64,000 nucleotides of DNA from Athripsodes cinereus (GCA_947579605.1 OX388305.1:29773542-29837541), one strand, 5' to 3'. Shown: positions 36,375 to 47,786, counted from the first letter of the stretch. The notes: a model not told the origin generated them from the sequence alone. A program made the numbers and translations.

Positions 36375-36500
36375 AAGTGATAAAAAGGGCAATGGAATAA
36401 CGGAAAAGAAGTAGAGGAAGTCCTTATGTTTACGTGATGGTCTGACGACATTAAAATAATCGTTAGTGGTTGCAGAAATGCCAGGACAGAGGTTACTGTC
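36375..36500 (+). pseudogene. Faint LINE RT C-terminal relic
   Basis: Across frames the plus strand reads KRSRGSPYVYV-like, WSDDIK, IVSGC and NARTEVTVEK-like pieces. This resembles the 'K-RGRP-x-x-RWxDDI-x-x-I...DRxxW' end of endonuclease/RT elements. Frames shift between the pieces. The similarity is weak and the relic, if real, is old. Confidence 0.35.
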
Positions 36501-37261
36501 GAGAAATAGCGAAGATTAAACTTTTATTCAGCAGTAGATATGGAAAAGCTGTGTATAGAAACTGTTTACATGTATTAGCTATGTGAAGTCTCTGCGATAT
36601 GCCCCAAAGTGTTTGAAATTCACTCCACCTCAATGGGTACCATATTTTGTATATATGTAAGCTCGTACGCATTTTTCTCTTGCCTTTCACGGACAATTTA
36701 ACACATTGAAAGTGCGAGTGATACCCTATAACTACAATGCATATAACAAATGTGTGTTTTTTTTATTTTAACAAATCTTCTGTCAGTACGTTTGATACAT
36801 CTCCAAAATAAATAATATTTGTTGTGGAAATTATAAGGAAACCGAGACGTGAGAGAAATAATTAATTCGATCAATTTACTGGATGTACCTATCTTGAGAT
36901 TCAAGTAATTCCAGGATAATACATTTAAACAACTTGAGGAAATCACTGAAGCATTTTGTAGCAAAGCAAAAATAAATTCAATTTTATAAATAATACTAAT
37001 TATTAGTAGAGGGATTATTGGGACATGACGAACTAGTAGTCCTTACTATACAATTAATACGACGTTCTTCCAGGAAAAGGAAAGATATTTTTTTTGTCTA
37101 CTGGTTATTGTGACTTTGCTTAAATTCATTTTTGTATTAAATAAAAATAATAGTTTTAAAAATACCGTTAACTTTCACTGTTTCAATTATATCCACAGGA
37201 GGTTAATGGAATTTGAAGGATAATATTTAACTATGGTATATGAAAATGGAACAACTAAAGT
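36501..37261. other. No supported feature
   Basis: Minus-strand frames of 67 and 88 codons (36.5-37.0 kb) lack recognisable motifs; AT-rich. Confidence 0.35.
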
Positions 37262-37862
37262 GTAACCAAGATATCTCAGGTTAGCAAATTCAGGTACCTG
37301 GGAGCAACCATAACGCTAGAGGGTGATCTCCGGTCGGAATTACCAATCCGCATAGGAGCTAGCGGGGCTTTCAATAACATGAACAAAGTTTGGAAGGCGT
37401 CTGGACTCAGCATCAGGACAAAATGTCGCTTGTTCAATGCGTGCATCATCCCAATCCTTCTATATGGCTGTGAGTCTTGGCACTTAACCAAGGCTCAAGA
37501 ACGGAAGATACTAAGCTTTGAAAACAAGTGTCTTAGAAGGATTTTGGATATCAAATAGTATGAACATGTTACAAATGATGCTGTGCGCCGGGGTACTGAA
37601 CAGAGATGGTCCTGGCTGGGACATGTTTTGAGAATGCCTAATGATAGTTGGCCAAAAAGAGCACTGTTCTTCCGTCCACAGGGGCTCCGTCGGCCCGGGC
37701 GTCCCTCTTTCACAATACACCGTTCCTATGACAACGATATCAGAGCGCAGGGAATGTCGTGGAAAGAGGTGACGCAATTGGCGCAGAGACGCTCTGAATG
37801 GAGGAGGCTGGTTTGTGCCCTGTGCTCCCGAGAGGAGCGTTGAGGGCGATGATGATGATGAT
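37262..37862 (+). pseudogene. RTE-like LINE 3' fragment (copy 2), nonsense and deletion
   Basis: It starts slightly further upstream than copy 1, with VSKFRYLGATITLEGDLRSE, then PIRIGASGAFNNMNKVWKAS, LLYGCESWHLTKAQERK, RWSWLGHVLRMP, GRPSFTIHRSYDN and the stop at 37841-37843. The RT palm is absent. Compared with copy 1 there is a TGG-to-TAG change (in-frame stop, 37556-37558) and a clean 30-bp in-frame deletion just before RWSWLGH (around 37600). It ends in GAT repeats. Flanking AGTGTAA/AGTGTTAA words may be a decayed target duplication. The two copies are highly similar at DNA level, so both inserted fairly recently. Confidence 0.8.
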
Positions 37863-38149
37863 AGTGTTAATACAAAAAATAATTGAATTTATTGTTTTGA
37901 TTAATAACATGTAATTATCACATAAAGACATTATTAAATAATAACTTAAAATAAAAATAATAATAATAAGTTCACGTAATTTATCATAATACTGTATTTA
38001 CATTTATATATTCAATTTACTAAGTGAATTAACCGAAAAAATGAATTTATTTTAATAATGAATGGATAGCAAAACATAAATCTCGGCTAGTATCTATATA
38101 TTGTATGTGACGTAAGTACTTTTTCAGTAAGATAATACAAGACGTCACT
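37863..38149. other. No supported feature
   Basis: AT-rich sequence after the GAT tail. Confidence 0.35.
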
Positions 38150-38345
38150 ACTATTCGGAAAACTGGCTGCGGGAAAACAGCCGTTGGAAAATATTCGAAT
38201 GAACGTAAGTGAACGTTTGTAAAAAGTGCGTAGGAAATGTGTCAGGATCGTAGGCAGGCCAAGCGGGGGCGGAGGTACCTTGCGCATCGTTCAGCGGCAC
38301 ATCTGCGACGAAAAATCAATATAGACAACCTTTCGGGGCCTTGAA
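38150..38345. other. GC-richer patch, function unknown
   Basis: Contains GGCTGCGGGAAAACAGCCG (a small hairpin), AGGCCAAGCGGGGGCGGAGG and a good splice-donor word (AACGTAAGTG). No coding motif was recognised. Candidate non-coding exon, promoter or old repeat. Confidence 0.3.
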
Positions 38346-38699
38346 CAGGGTTGACAGACATAAGAGATCCTTAAATATACACTTGGATTTATCTCACTCA
38401 TTAGATGGGAAAATCCTAATTGCTTAAAAATATTAATATTATGTAGATAGGTGCTACAAATTAATTTATTTGAATATTCCGTAAACGTATACGATCAGTA
38501 ATAAAATATTTACACTCTGCACCATCTATTTAGGGAAATTCTTTTTTATAATTAATTGCTGAGGAGGAAATTGAATTGGGTGAAACTCTATTCATATTTT
38601 TTAATGCAACATTTTACAATGAAAGTCAAAGAGTAATTAAAACCATAATTGTGAAGGGAAATGATTAATGGTTCGTGGTATTACAGTGCAGCCCTAGAA
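38346..38699. other. No supported feature
   Basis: AT-rich spacer. Confidence 0.35.
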
Positions 38700-38990
38700 A
38701 GCTTCTTAACATTAAGGATACAGTAGTGAGGCGGGAGGGTTGTGTTCGTTAGCCCTAAGGATAAATACCTTAACGAGGTTGTGGGAATGCGCTCCTGGAC
38801 TACAGTTAAGTGTACATATATATATTATAATATGATGAAAACTCTGTTCCACCTCCCGCCCGGCACTATCAACACCACCACGTGGGCTTCCCATACATAC
38901 ATACTTAATAACGCGGCACACCGTTGAGAAACCATTGCCACAGCTGTCATCTCGGGGGCAACCTGTCGACTGTGTGAAAGTGTGTGTGAA
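38700..38990. other. GC-richer patch with short inverted pair
   Basis: GAGGCGGGAGGG (near 38729) and CACCTCCCGCCC (near 38851) are partial complements about 120 bp apart. The patch also holds CCACCACGTGGGC with an E-box (CACGTG). A 61-codon plus frame is not convincing. It could be an old palindromic repeat or a regulatory block. Confidence 0.3.
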
Positions 38991-39374
38991 TAATTTAGTT
39001 AAGTCATATTGTTATCATTATTTGACGTTGCTAGAAGACACGAGCATATCCATACAATCATACCACACTACTTTACAAACTCTACACATTAGATCGCTAG
39101 AGCTGCTTTCTCACCGCATAATGGAGACAGAAAACACATTACCTACGTGTACCTCTTATATTATATGACATTAATTATTCAAACACATACCTTTATACCA
39201 CTGCTTCAATACACCAACTTCCAGATTTTTTTTACATTGGCAGAGACCTATCATAACCCTTTATCGCAGCTTCCTGATAGTTGTACAAATAAATTACCTG
39301 TAACAAAAATGAAAAAATAATTAGTTAATTCTTCTATTTATCAATATGATAAAAGATCATTGATATGATAAAAA
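38991..39374. other. No supported feature
   Basis: AT-rich; nothing recognised. Confidence 0.35.
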
Positions 39375-39585
39375 TCAACTGCATATAACAAACACGCAAG
39401 CAGTCATCTCCGCGCCAGTATAAAATCAAGACATTCAGGATGGGTGGTAAATTACATCGATAAATTTATGAAGTAAAATGTTTTAATTTTTTCGAACATC
39501 TGGCTTTTACAGGACACACGAAAACTTAAGGAGAAGAGTGTGAGACCAATTCATTTCCAGGTGCTCCACGAAATATATAATTAAT
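39375..39585 (-). mobile_element. R-family element lacking its 3' terminus
   Basis: ACTGCATATAACAAACACGC, CATCTCCGCGCCAGTATAAA, GACATTCAGGATGGGTGG, TTTTACAGGACACACGAAAA, GGAGAAGAGTGTGAGACC and CAGGTGCTCCACGAAAT follow R order on plus. The GGGGTAGCCAGC/CATCACGG end is missing, and the 5' side reaches further than most copies. Confidence 0.7.
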
Positions 39586-40659
39586 AATGATTTTTCGTCA
39601 ATTGAGCTTATATAACATATTACATATTTAACATATTGGTTGATACAATCCACATTAGACATTATATATTGATAAATACGACTTATAACATTTGATGTTA
39701 ATAATAAAGCTTAAAAGGGTATTAGTCAAAAACAGAGTATTTTAAAGCTATATTCAGATAACGGTAAAGTCTGGTATTCAATTCGAATCAACAATATAAT
39801 ATATTTTGTACATTAAATGCTATTTTCATATAATATTACGTCAATTTACAAACAAAACATTGTGATAGCGTCTAACTGAGATAGTAAAAAACTGAAGACT
39901 TGATTTGTTCTGACATTAATTATTTTATTTCAATCTTTTAAATTTCTATTGACCTGAGCATTCTACAGTATGTTGTAATAGCATATGTTTTTGTTCCCGA
40001 CATTAGACTTTTAGGTTTTGAGTGATCATGTATGATCATGTGGAGACATATCTGGTTGTATAATGCTGAGAAGTGTGGATGGCAATTCTGCCGCCGCGTT
40101 AGAAAATAATAATGTGTGGTATACTCATACATTGGTAAAAAAATATTTCATATAAAAAACAGAAACTATTTTACTATTCAGGCCAGTCACACAAATGCTT
40201 GAAGGTAATACAAAAACTTACCAAGCTCAATGAGTATAATTCAAATATATAAATAATTAACTACAGATAATTGATAATATAAGTTTCTAGGTATGTATGC
40301 ATTAAAAAAACAACAAAAAAATCTTCGGTTGAATAAAAACATTGAGCATCCAGCATTCGCCACAAATAAAAAATGAACCAGTTAAAGCGATGGAGCATTG
40401 AACCATAATTTTCTGAACATCGTTCTTCAAGGAGAAAAAAATATTAAGCGAATCCAATAACAGCCACGCGATAATACAATTAAAACTTCTTCTATAACAA
40501 CCGATTTCGTATTTTATATACATCGCGCGGAAATATACTTCAATATAAGAGGATTTACTATTTAGGGCGTAATAATGAAGAACCGACAACAAGCAAAAAA
40601 TTATATCAAGAGTATTAGAAAAAACTTAATGCATTCCAACTCGGATGATAAATATGTAT
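39586..40659. other. No supported feature
   Basis: AT-rich; a 96-codon minus frame (40302-40592) has no recognised domain and ordinary AT composition. Confidence 0.4.
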
Positions 40660-40712
40660 TACTTTTTTTTTATTATTATTATTTAGGCATTCCACCCAAT
40701 TCTGAGTGATTT
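40660..40712 (-). mobile_element. LINE 3' end scrap with AAT-repeat tail
   Basis: On minus: CTCAGAATTGGGTGGAATGC, then CTAAATAATAATAATAA. A GC-containing block followed by AAT repeats is the usual LINE terminus; only about 50 bp can be seen. Confidence 0.4.
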
Positions 40713-40877
40713 TGCATGTATTACTTCATGATAAAAGATTTATAAATCAAGATTAAAGGCAGTAAAATAAAAGTACATCTAAGTTAAATCGATGATTTAA
40801 TACTACTTTGGTTAAGAGAATAAAATTACATTTGTTTATAAATTTATTGTTTACATTTGTTAATGTTATAATTAAAA

Positions 40878-40992
40878 TCCGACCCTCCGCACAAGCATTT
40901 AGTTGCTTATGGAGGGAGCATTTTTACTGTGTGTTATTATTGTAATATCAATGTATACTGTGTATTTATGAATAAAATAAATAATAAAAAAA
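40878..40992 (+). mobile_element. LINE or SINE 3' end with stem-loop and AATAAA tail
   Basis: CCGACCCTCCGCACAAGCAT, TTAGTTGCTTATGGAGGGAG forms a hairpin (CCCTCC/GGAGGG with inner AAGCA/TGCTT). It is followed by T-rich sequence and TATTTATGAATAAAATAAAT with A runs. A hairpin plus AATAAA-tail arrangement fits a retroelement 3' end. The family is unknown. Confidence 0.5.
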
Positions 40993-42310
40993 AACTCTAT
41001 TTTTCTATAAACTACGAATCAATGCACATCAAACTAACATAATATCTTCATAGACGATATTATTGATGTTTAAACGTGTTCATACAAATTAGGTTAGAAA
41101 CCACGACAGCACAATCCAATTGTTCCTAGTAGATAGGTAAAATAATAATAGTTTGCCGACTGCATTATTCATCCGTGCAAAATAATATCGTGCTGCGGCA
41201 TATTGGGAAGTTCATTCTGTAGTACCTACTCGTATGTACATCACACACGGCATCTAGCAACTGAAACTGCAGGGTAGAGGTAGCCGTTGTTTTAGTCCGC
41301 TGGTGCAATGATCCAGTACGTCTGTCTAGTTGGCAGGAAACAATAATCTATTTAAGCTTGCTACAGAAACGCTTTTTACTAACACAGACTCAAAATATTA
41401 TGGTAAAGCTTACTGCACCGAACAACCGTTTGATTAGTGCAATTATTTTTCCACCCTCTTACACTCTGCCACGAGAACTCCGTAATGCAAAAGGATCAAA
41501 AGCAGAAAACAATAGTCAGGGTGAACAAGAACCGTGAGATTAATTACCGTCATAATAAAGGATTGTGTTTATTGATGGATAAAATCAATTACAATCGCCC
41601 ATATGTGGAATCTTATGCAATTAGGAAAGTTAGGGAACCACATTACCTACCGACTTAATTAAATTATTTGTTATTTATCCACCTGTGTATATTTATAATA
41701 TTTTACTATATCAGGTTTTCAAATTACGAACAAAAGAAATATTGGATATTGTATAACATCACATTATTAACTTAAATTAATTATGCAGTACTTACAATTT
41801 TGGTCGATTTTTGGAGATTGACGTAAGTTAATAAATCCGCCTTTTGTGCAAATGGTTTATGGTGTAATATTTTTTTGCCATTTGATTTTGATAAATATAT
41901 GAAGTTCAGCGTTACGAAAGCCGTTAAGTAGTTTTACGATTGTTTGAAGTACCTATTTAGGCACTATTCATATTTGAATATCAAATTTATTCACGTCCTT
42001 TGTTTTACCTTTAGTCGTGACTTTTTATATTATTATATTACATCGAGCCCTATTGTGAGTGTAATCATTTATAGGAGGACAAACAAGGTGAGTAATGGAG
42101 AGAGGATGAAACTAAAAAGAAGTTCACCAGTTCAAAATCGTGCTATACGTAATGACGAGGGTGAGATATGAAGACATTTCTAATTTATCATATTCTTTTT
42201 GCTGGTAGAATATTTTTTATTGCTCTTGTGAAAACAAATTCAATTTAAAGAGAATATTAGAGAAGAACTTCTTATGAACATGGAATGAAGAACTGCAACA
42301 CAACTATATT
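40993..42310. other. No supported gene; GC-richer patch 41.16-41.36 kb
   Basis: Around 41160-41360 the sequence is less AT-biased (for example GGTAGAGGTAGCCGTTG, CAGTACGTCTGTCTAGTTGG). The 73-codon frame at 41437 and 75-codon frame at 41944 have no recognised motif. Confidence 0.35.
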
Positions 42311-42400
42311 ATACCATCACGGGATGTCATACAAGTAAGGTGCCCAGCAGACAAACTAATGAAATAAACACGTAAATTATCCTCTTCGAGACAACAAAAA
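42311..42400 (-). mobile_element. R-family 3' part, diverged
   Basis: TACCATCACGGGATGTCATA, CAAGTAAGGTGCCCAGCAGA, then AATAAACACGTAAATTATCC and TCTTCGAGACAACAAAAAAG on plus. Terminus, decayed hairpin and GCATG-type hairpin positions are in R order. Confidence 0.55.
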
Positions 42401-44241
42401 AGGTTTTCTCAAAAACTGAAACTCAAAATGTGCACCTTGTATAGGATGCTCCTCACACCCATGTTATAATACAATACACTACCACGATATGAGCACACGA
42501 GTATACATACATATATGGTGGCTTTAACGCGTGTTAAACCCCGACAGCGTGAAACATTCTTTTTATGAGCAATTGAGACAGTGAGGTCGTGCCAACTTTA
42601 TTTGTGATTTTTTCATTTTTTATTTTTACGATATTTTCCTCGTCGCGCTCCGCAGAGACGTAAAGTGAAGAATCGATAATGTTGTTATGTTGTGGCGATT
42701 ATGTATGTGGGTTACGTTACAAACGTGAGGAAAGAATAAATATCTACATAAGAACCGCCAGATGCCCTTCGTAACAATGCGTACCTACCTTCTCACTGAC
42801 AAAGAATTAAGATTTACCTATCACGTGTAAAGATACAATAATATAGGTAATATCAATACAATTAAGTGGATGTAATGTCCTAGAATTGATGAATTATACA
42901 GTGTCTTTGAGGTGCTTTGGCATGTAACATTTTATACAATAATATTAATAATAATAAGTATATGTATGAATGTGGAGTAATTGAATGAAGTATCTAGGAA
43001 TATACCTATCAATATAGCGATCTGTTCTCTCTGCCTATCTCCTTTGGGACACAGCATAAGGGTAGGTATAGTATGGTATAGTAGGTACATCAATGTATCA
43101 TTTGAAAAATATTATAATCGGAAAGAATATAAACACTAACGTTTGGATTCTTCAGTTTTTGTCAAAATTAAAAATAACGTCATGAAATGCATGCATCGAA
43201 TGTTGGAGATCAATTAATGCATTGAATTGTTATTAAATTGAGTCTGCTTATGAAAATGATAGTATCTCAACTTAATACCATTATATTTATATTTATGGAC
43301 GTTGATGGGAGATGATTACGCGCCTGTATGTGTGTAAAGTAGATCGATGTACCTACATTATAATATAAGTAGGTAGTGTACTAATATCACCGATTACATC
43401 AATATATAATATAATATAATACATGATCAGTATCACAACACATGATATAAACACTTAATGAAATTAATGACTTAGCAAGCTGCATTCAATTACTGTATAG
43501 ATTACTTTCATTAACCATGATATAGATTACTGCGGCACGTACTGGGTACATATTATTATAAAAGGTTTATAGTTTACTCATTCGTGCTAAAGTTCTGATC
43601 ACAAAACACTTTCATAATATTAATAAATAGTAGAAATCGATTATTATAGTTTAACAACTACCCATGAAATACATTTATTTCACTTTTATTTTCAGTTACC
43701 AATGTGTCGAGTAATAAAACTATACTTCATTCTATAACTTAAATTTTTTATTTGCCGTTTATCATCACCTAATGTTTATCCATTTTTCTACACATTTTGT
43801 TTGTTTTTCACAAAAACTTTATATAAGCTCGAGTACATTCGTGAAAACTATTTTACATTATCAAGAGATCTGATTATAAAATTAAAAATTCACGTCAAAG
43901 CCAAACAATTAGTGAAGATAATATTATATGTAAGTGTAAGGGAGGAGGAAGGATAATAATAGGTATAATATTTGACAAAAGATAGTGGGATAATTAAGAT
44001 ACTAGGGAATGATTATTTTGTGAAAAATAAACAGTGTTGTTTTTGCATATTAATTCTCTCAAATGTTTTTTCACTACGTGAATAAACAAGCTCTCGAACA
44101 ATTAAATATTATTCTAATTCAAAGATAACAATGAAACGCTAACCAGTATATGATGAGCGTTGAAATCATTGATTGATGTTCAAACTATTTATGTTTTATA
44201 AATTATTATATCAATGCAGTCTGTAACTTAACAAACATTAA
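42401..44241. other. Mostly featureless; possible RTE tail near 43.05 kb
   Basis: CTGCCTATCTCCTTTGGGAC, ACAGCATAAGGGTAGGTA (about 43037-43075) loosely recalls the CCTACCCC-hairpin-GTGATG end of RTE elements but is too decayed to call. A GC-richer patch lies around 42.63-42.72 kb. Confidence 0.3.
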
Positions 44242-44325
44242 TAATAGGTATAATAATAATAATAATATTCTAGACAACTTAGTATCGCGCGGTTTTGTGA
44301 AAAATCACCGCAAGGGCGCACATAT
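44242..44325 (-). mobile_element. K3 LINE 3' end with ATT-repeat tail
   Basis: On minus: GCGCCCTTGCGGTGATTTTT, CACAAAACCGCGCGATACTA, AGTTGTCTAGAATATTATTA. It matches 16805-16900 block by block, including the AGTTGTCTAG word immediately before ATT repeats. Confidence 0.65.
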
Positions 44326-44861
44326 ATTTTTATTCAAATGATTATTTCTATTAATTACTTTGCTTCAAGATTTCTGCAACTTAAATTATTATTTAAAAAA
44401 ATGCCAAAAGATGATTGATTATGAGTTCCGACTATAATATTATTATTGTCACAAATTTAATTCACTGATCTTAATAATCTTAATAATTAAATCAATTATG
44501 TTAATGTTTAATCTGATAAAAAAATTATTATGAATTCAAACATAGAGAATACGTGTCATGTAATATTTATATCTACATAATATTATAATGTTCTTAATGT
44601 GCATAGTTTAGTACTTCGCATATAAGATATTTATGATAGTCGTCTTCTTGTACAATAAGTATACCTATAATATACTCTGCATTATAATTAATTATTACAA
44701 GGAGTTACTCTCACCATACTAAATAATTAGCTCGAGATGTGATATGTTTGTATTGAAAGAGACATTTGATATGTTATTTAATTATAAAATACGCAGTATC
44801 AACATTCATGTGTTGTTATTTAGATTACATTTTGAAATACGTAATTCGAAAACTTTTCTAT
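44326..44861. other. No supported feature
   Basis: AT-rich. Confidence 0.35.
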
Positions 44862-45085
44862 AGAACAACCGGTAAAGAATTGGTTTACCACTCATTGCTG
44901 TAAATTCCTTTATAAGGCAGATTTTCGAAAAAAATAAAAAAAAATTACATCGTCAATTCAGCGATGAGGTTTCCAACCCATCCTGAATGTTTTATTTTTT
45001 TTTTGATGGCACGGAGATCTTGCATATTTATTACATGCAGCTGGTCTGGTCTGATGGCTTCCCCATGATATGCCGTGATGGTAAA
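44862..45085 (+). mobile_element. R-family element, near full length
   Basis: ACCGGTAAAGAATTGGTTTA, AAGGCAGATTTTCGAAAAAA, ATTCAGCGATGAGGTTTCCA, CCCATCCTGAATGT, GATGGCACGGAGATCTTGCA, TTACATGCAGCTGGTCTGG and ATATGCCGTGATGGTAAAG in order. The terminal CCCAC/GTGGG hairpin is reduced to GGCTTCCCCATG, and the TAG repeats are lost. Confidence 0.75.
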
Positions 45086-46492
45086 GTAGTATTCGAAAAC
45101 TAGAAATAGCTACGTCTTAACATTTAAAAAATCTATTTGATTTAGTAAATAGATTAAATTGACGATAAATGGTACGCAATAGAAATAAAACTATATATTA
45201 TAGTAAGTCTTTTGACGTATACGTTTCGCGTAAATACTTTTTTGTTAAGTATAAGGAAATAATAGATTTGTTTAGAGATACAGTACAATGGAATAAATAT
45301 GGTGGGTATCTGAATCTATATAAATACAATCAATAGCGGTATTATTATGCTCGATAAGAGTTAGCACGATTACTTTTCTTATATCCGATCAATAATATAA
45401 CACAACACGTCTTAATTACATGTCAGAAACTTTGCCAAAATGGAGATACAAAGAGGAAACACAACCAAGTGTAAGAATGTTAACAAACCATTTTTACTAT
45501 TATGAAAAACTTTTTCTATTACAAAAGATACGTGATTATTCGTCAGACATTCGATAAAATGATAGACCGAAATATTTAATGGAGAATTGTGTATTATAAC
45601 TATGTTTTCATTATTTCTTCAATAAATGTAATTTTGCAAATATTACACAATCATTACGCATGAGTATATACTTGTTTGTTGTAAACGATATAATTTTTAA
45701 AGCTGCTTTTTGTACCTGTAAAAAAACACTGATAAAAATGGAAAACTATTAAATATATGAAAAATCCACACAATTTAGTTCTGAAATTTTGTTGAACAAG
45801 AATATAAGTGATGAAAATATTAGGAAAGTAGGACATGAAATATTTTTAAAAAGAAAGTTGTCTAGAAAACTAGGTATTTTATATAATTCGTGAGTATACG
45901 AGTATGAAAACGAAAGAGTAGAGAGATTTACTTAAGATCGGAGACTCGTCCTTCCAACATTCTCCAGGGACAAACGAAGGTTCAGTACTAATTTATTTTG
46001 TTGTCAACAACTCGTCTGCTATTACCCTTCTTCAGGATATTTGTCAATAATCTCTAAACTTATCCAGGTCGTTCGTTTATTATCACACTTTGTTTGACAA
46101 ATATAACAAATCAATTATTTTGAATATGTTCATTTTTGTATTTGAATGGTAAGTCATTTATTCATACAAGTAAAAAATGAACAGAAATAGGTACAATTTA
46201 CTTTTTCAAGTGTTCGATAATATTTCATTATGGACTTGATGTTAAAAGCTATTCAAATTTGCGGCAGCTGGCATATGGACACAGTAAGAATGTACCCACC
46301 AAATTAAGCGCTAAATATTGTCAATGAGAGTTTATATAACTAGGAAAGTACTTATTATCTAATAAATTTAAGAGTCAATTTATAAGCTGTGTCTAACAAT
46401 AAAAATTCATATAATGTCTATAAGTTTTTCATATGCACGATTACTGTTTAAGATATTAATTTAATTAATTTTTCCATAAATATAACAACAAA
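45086..46492. other. No supported feature
   Basis: AT-rich; no repeat ends or gene-like frames. Confidence 0.4.
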
Positions 46493-46505
46493 ACTTACTA
46501 CTACT

Positions 46506-46716
46506 ACTACTACACCATCACGGCATATCCCACAAGTGGGGTAGCCAGCAAATCAGCTGCATGTAAGGAACATGCAAACTGTCCTCTTCGTGCCAATATA
46601 AAATCAAGACATTCAGGATGGGTGGCAAACCTCATCGCTGAATTTAAGATGTACAATGTCTTAATTTTTTCGAACACCTGCCTTTTACAGGACACTCGAA
46701 AACTTACGCCTGCCTG
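46506..46716 (-). mobile_element. R-family reference copy with 13-bp target duplication
   Basis: AACTTACTACTAC occurs at 46493-46505 and 46717-46729, bounding a 211-bp insertion. On minus it runs from AGGCAGGCGTAAGTTTTCG through ATTCAGCGATGAGGTTTGCC, ACCCATCCTGAATGTC and a TGCATGT/ACATGCA hairpin, to GCTGGCTACCCCACTTGTGG, ATATGCCGTGATGG and TAG repeats. I see no pol III A/B boxes. A 61-codon minus frame runs through it without a stop into the tail, but its conservation in other copies is doubtful. The length, variable-length target duplication and microsatellite tail indicate LINE-mediated retroposition. Confidence 0.8.
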
Positions 46717-47024
46717 AACTTACTACTACAAAATTTTACTATTAACTAAACAGAAAGAGAAAATGGAATTTACCTACTGCTTCACTAGACTCTAGAGTCT
46801 GTTCTGAGGCAGTATCTATATGCATGTGTTGTTCAAAATTATTCTAGTCGGTTTTTGTAAAGCACCGAGCGTAGTATATCTAACAATTTTATAATAATAA
46901 TAAAAAAGTTGTTGTGTCTTTATTTAAGTATTTAATAATGGTTCTCATGTATATTTGTCGTACATCCAAAACACAAAATCAGAAAATAATTGGTCTGAGG
47001 GGTATCTGTATGGCCTGCGGGAAA
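46717..47024. other. No supported feature
   Basis: AT-rich spacer between R and SINE1 copies. Confidence 0.35.
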
Positions 47025-47133
47025 AGACTTTTTTTTTATTTTATAAAAAAAATATATCTGAGATTTGTTATAAACCCAAATACAACCTTATACACCTTTC
47101 ACAGTAAGCTAAAAGCTTGTGTCGTGAAAGGGG
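47025..47133 (-). mobile_element. SINE1 copy E, tail half only
   Basis: On plus: AAATATATCTGAGATTTGTT, ATAAACCCAAATACAACCTT, ACACCTTTCACAGTAAGCTA, TTGTGTCGTGAAAGGGG. The tRNA-like head with A and B boxes is missing, so this is a 5'-truncated copy with only the two-hairpin tail. Confidence 0.8.
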
Positions 47134-47397
47134 AAAAACTTAAATGATATAAACTTGTTTTAGCCATATGTTGATAGAGAGCGCTGTTTATTTACAGGTT
47201 TCCGATGATCGAGAACACCCTCTTTTAACTATACTATCTAGATGACAAACATGACAAATATACTACAGCGTAAGGAAAGTCATAGAGAGAGGATATTCAA
47301 ATATCACAGTATAAATTGTAAAAAAGAGCGATTGTATATCTATTCTTTCCTGTGAACTTTGAAGGGCAAAAGACGGATACAAGTTTTTTTTATTCTT
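47134..47397. other. Spacer between two SINE1 copies
   Basis: About 260 bp of AT-rich sequence with no match to known families here. Confidence 0.35.
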
Positions 47398-47574
47398 TTT
47401 AAGAAATATATATTTGGGTTTTGTTTGTTATAAACCCAAATACAACCTTATACACCTTTCACAGTAAGCTACTAAAAGCTTGTGTCGTGAAAGGGGATTT
47501 TGCCGGTATCTGGTATCGAACCACGGATTCCTTGTTCACGAGGCCGAGACTCTACCTCCAGGTTACCGACAAAC
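47398..47574 (-). mobile_element. SINE1 copy F
   Basis: Same orientation as copy E. Tail: TTGTTATAAACCCAAATACA and ACCTTTCACAGTAAGCT with a 3-bp insertion (ACT). Head: TCGAACCACGGATTCCTTGT (B box with one change) and GACTCTACCTCCAGGTTACC (A box). Otherwise full length. Confidence 0.85.
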
Positions 47575-47786
47575 TCAGGAACATTAATAATCAATATTCA
47601 ACAAATATACCTACCTACCGAATGTATCGAATTAAATATGAAAATTATTTTTCCTGAGATAGAAAAGAAATGAGTTCTATCTTATTCTGAAAATCGTAAC
47701 ATATGGGTATTATTTTGTTTATATCCGCTATCAGCTTAATCTTACATGGCAGAGTATGTGTATGAAAATACAATACACATACTTTT

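Noticed and set aside
41437..41658. 73-codon open frame on plus, superficially gene-like
   Set aside because: No motif, no splice context that I can support, and composition ordinary for AT-rich random sequence. The same holds for the other isolated 60-98-codon frames outside repeats.
46510..46695. 61-codon minus frame through the R element as a real protein
   Set aside because: It runs straight into the TAG repeat without a stop, and several other R copies carry indels that break it. It may be a remnant of a LINE C-terminus, but this cannot be shown here.
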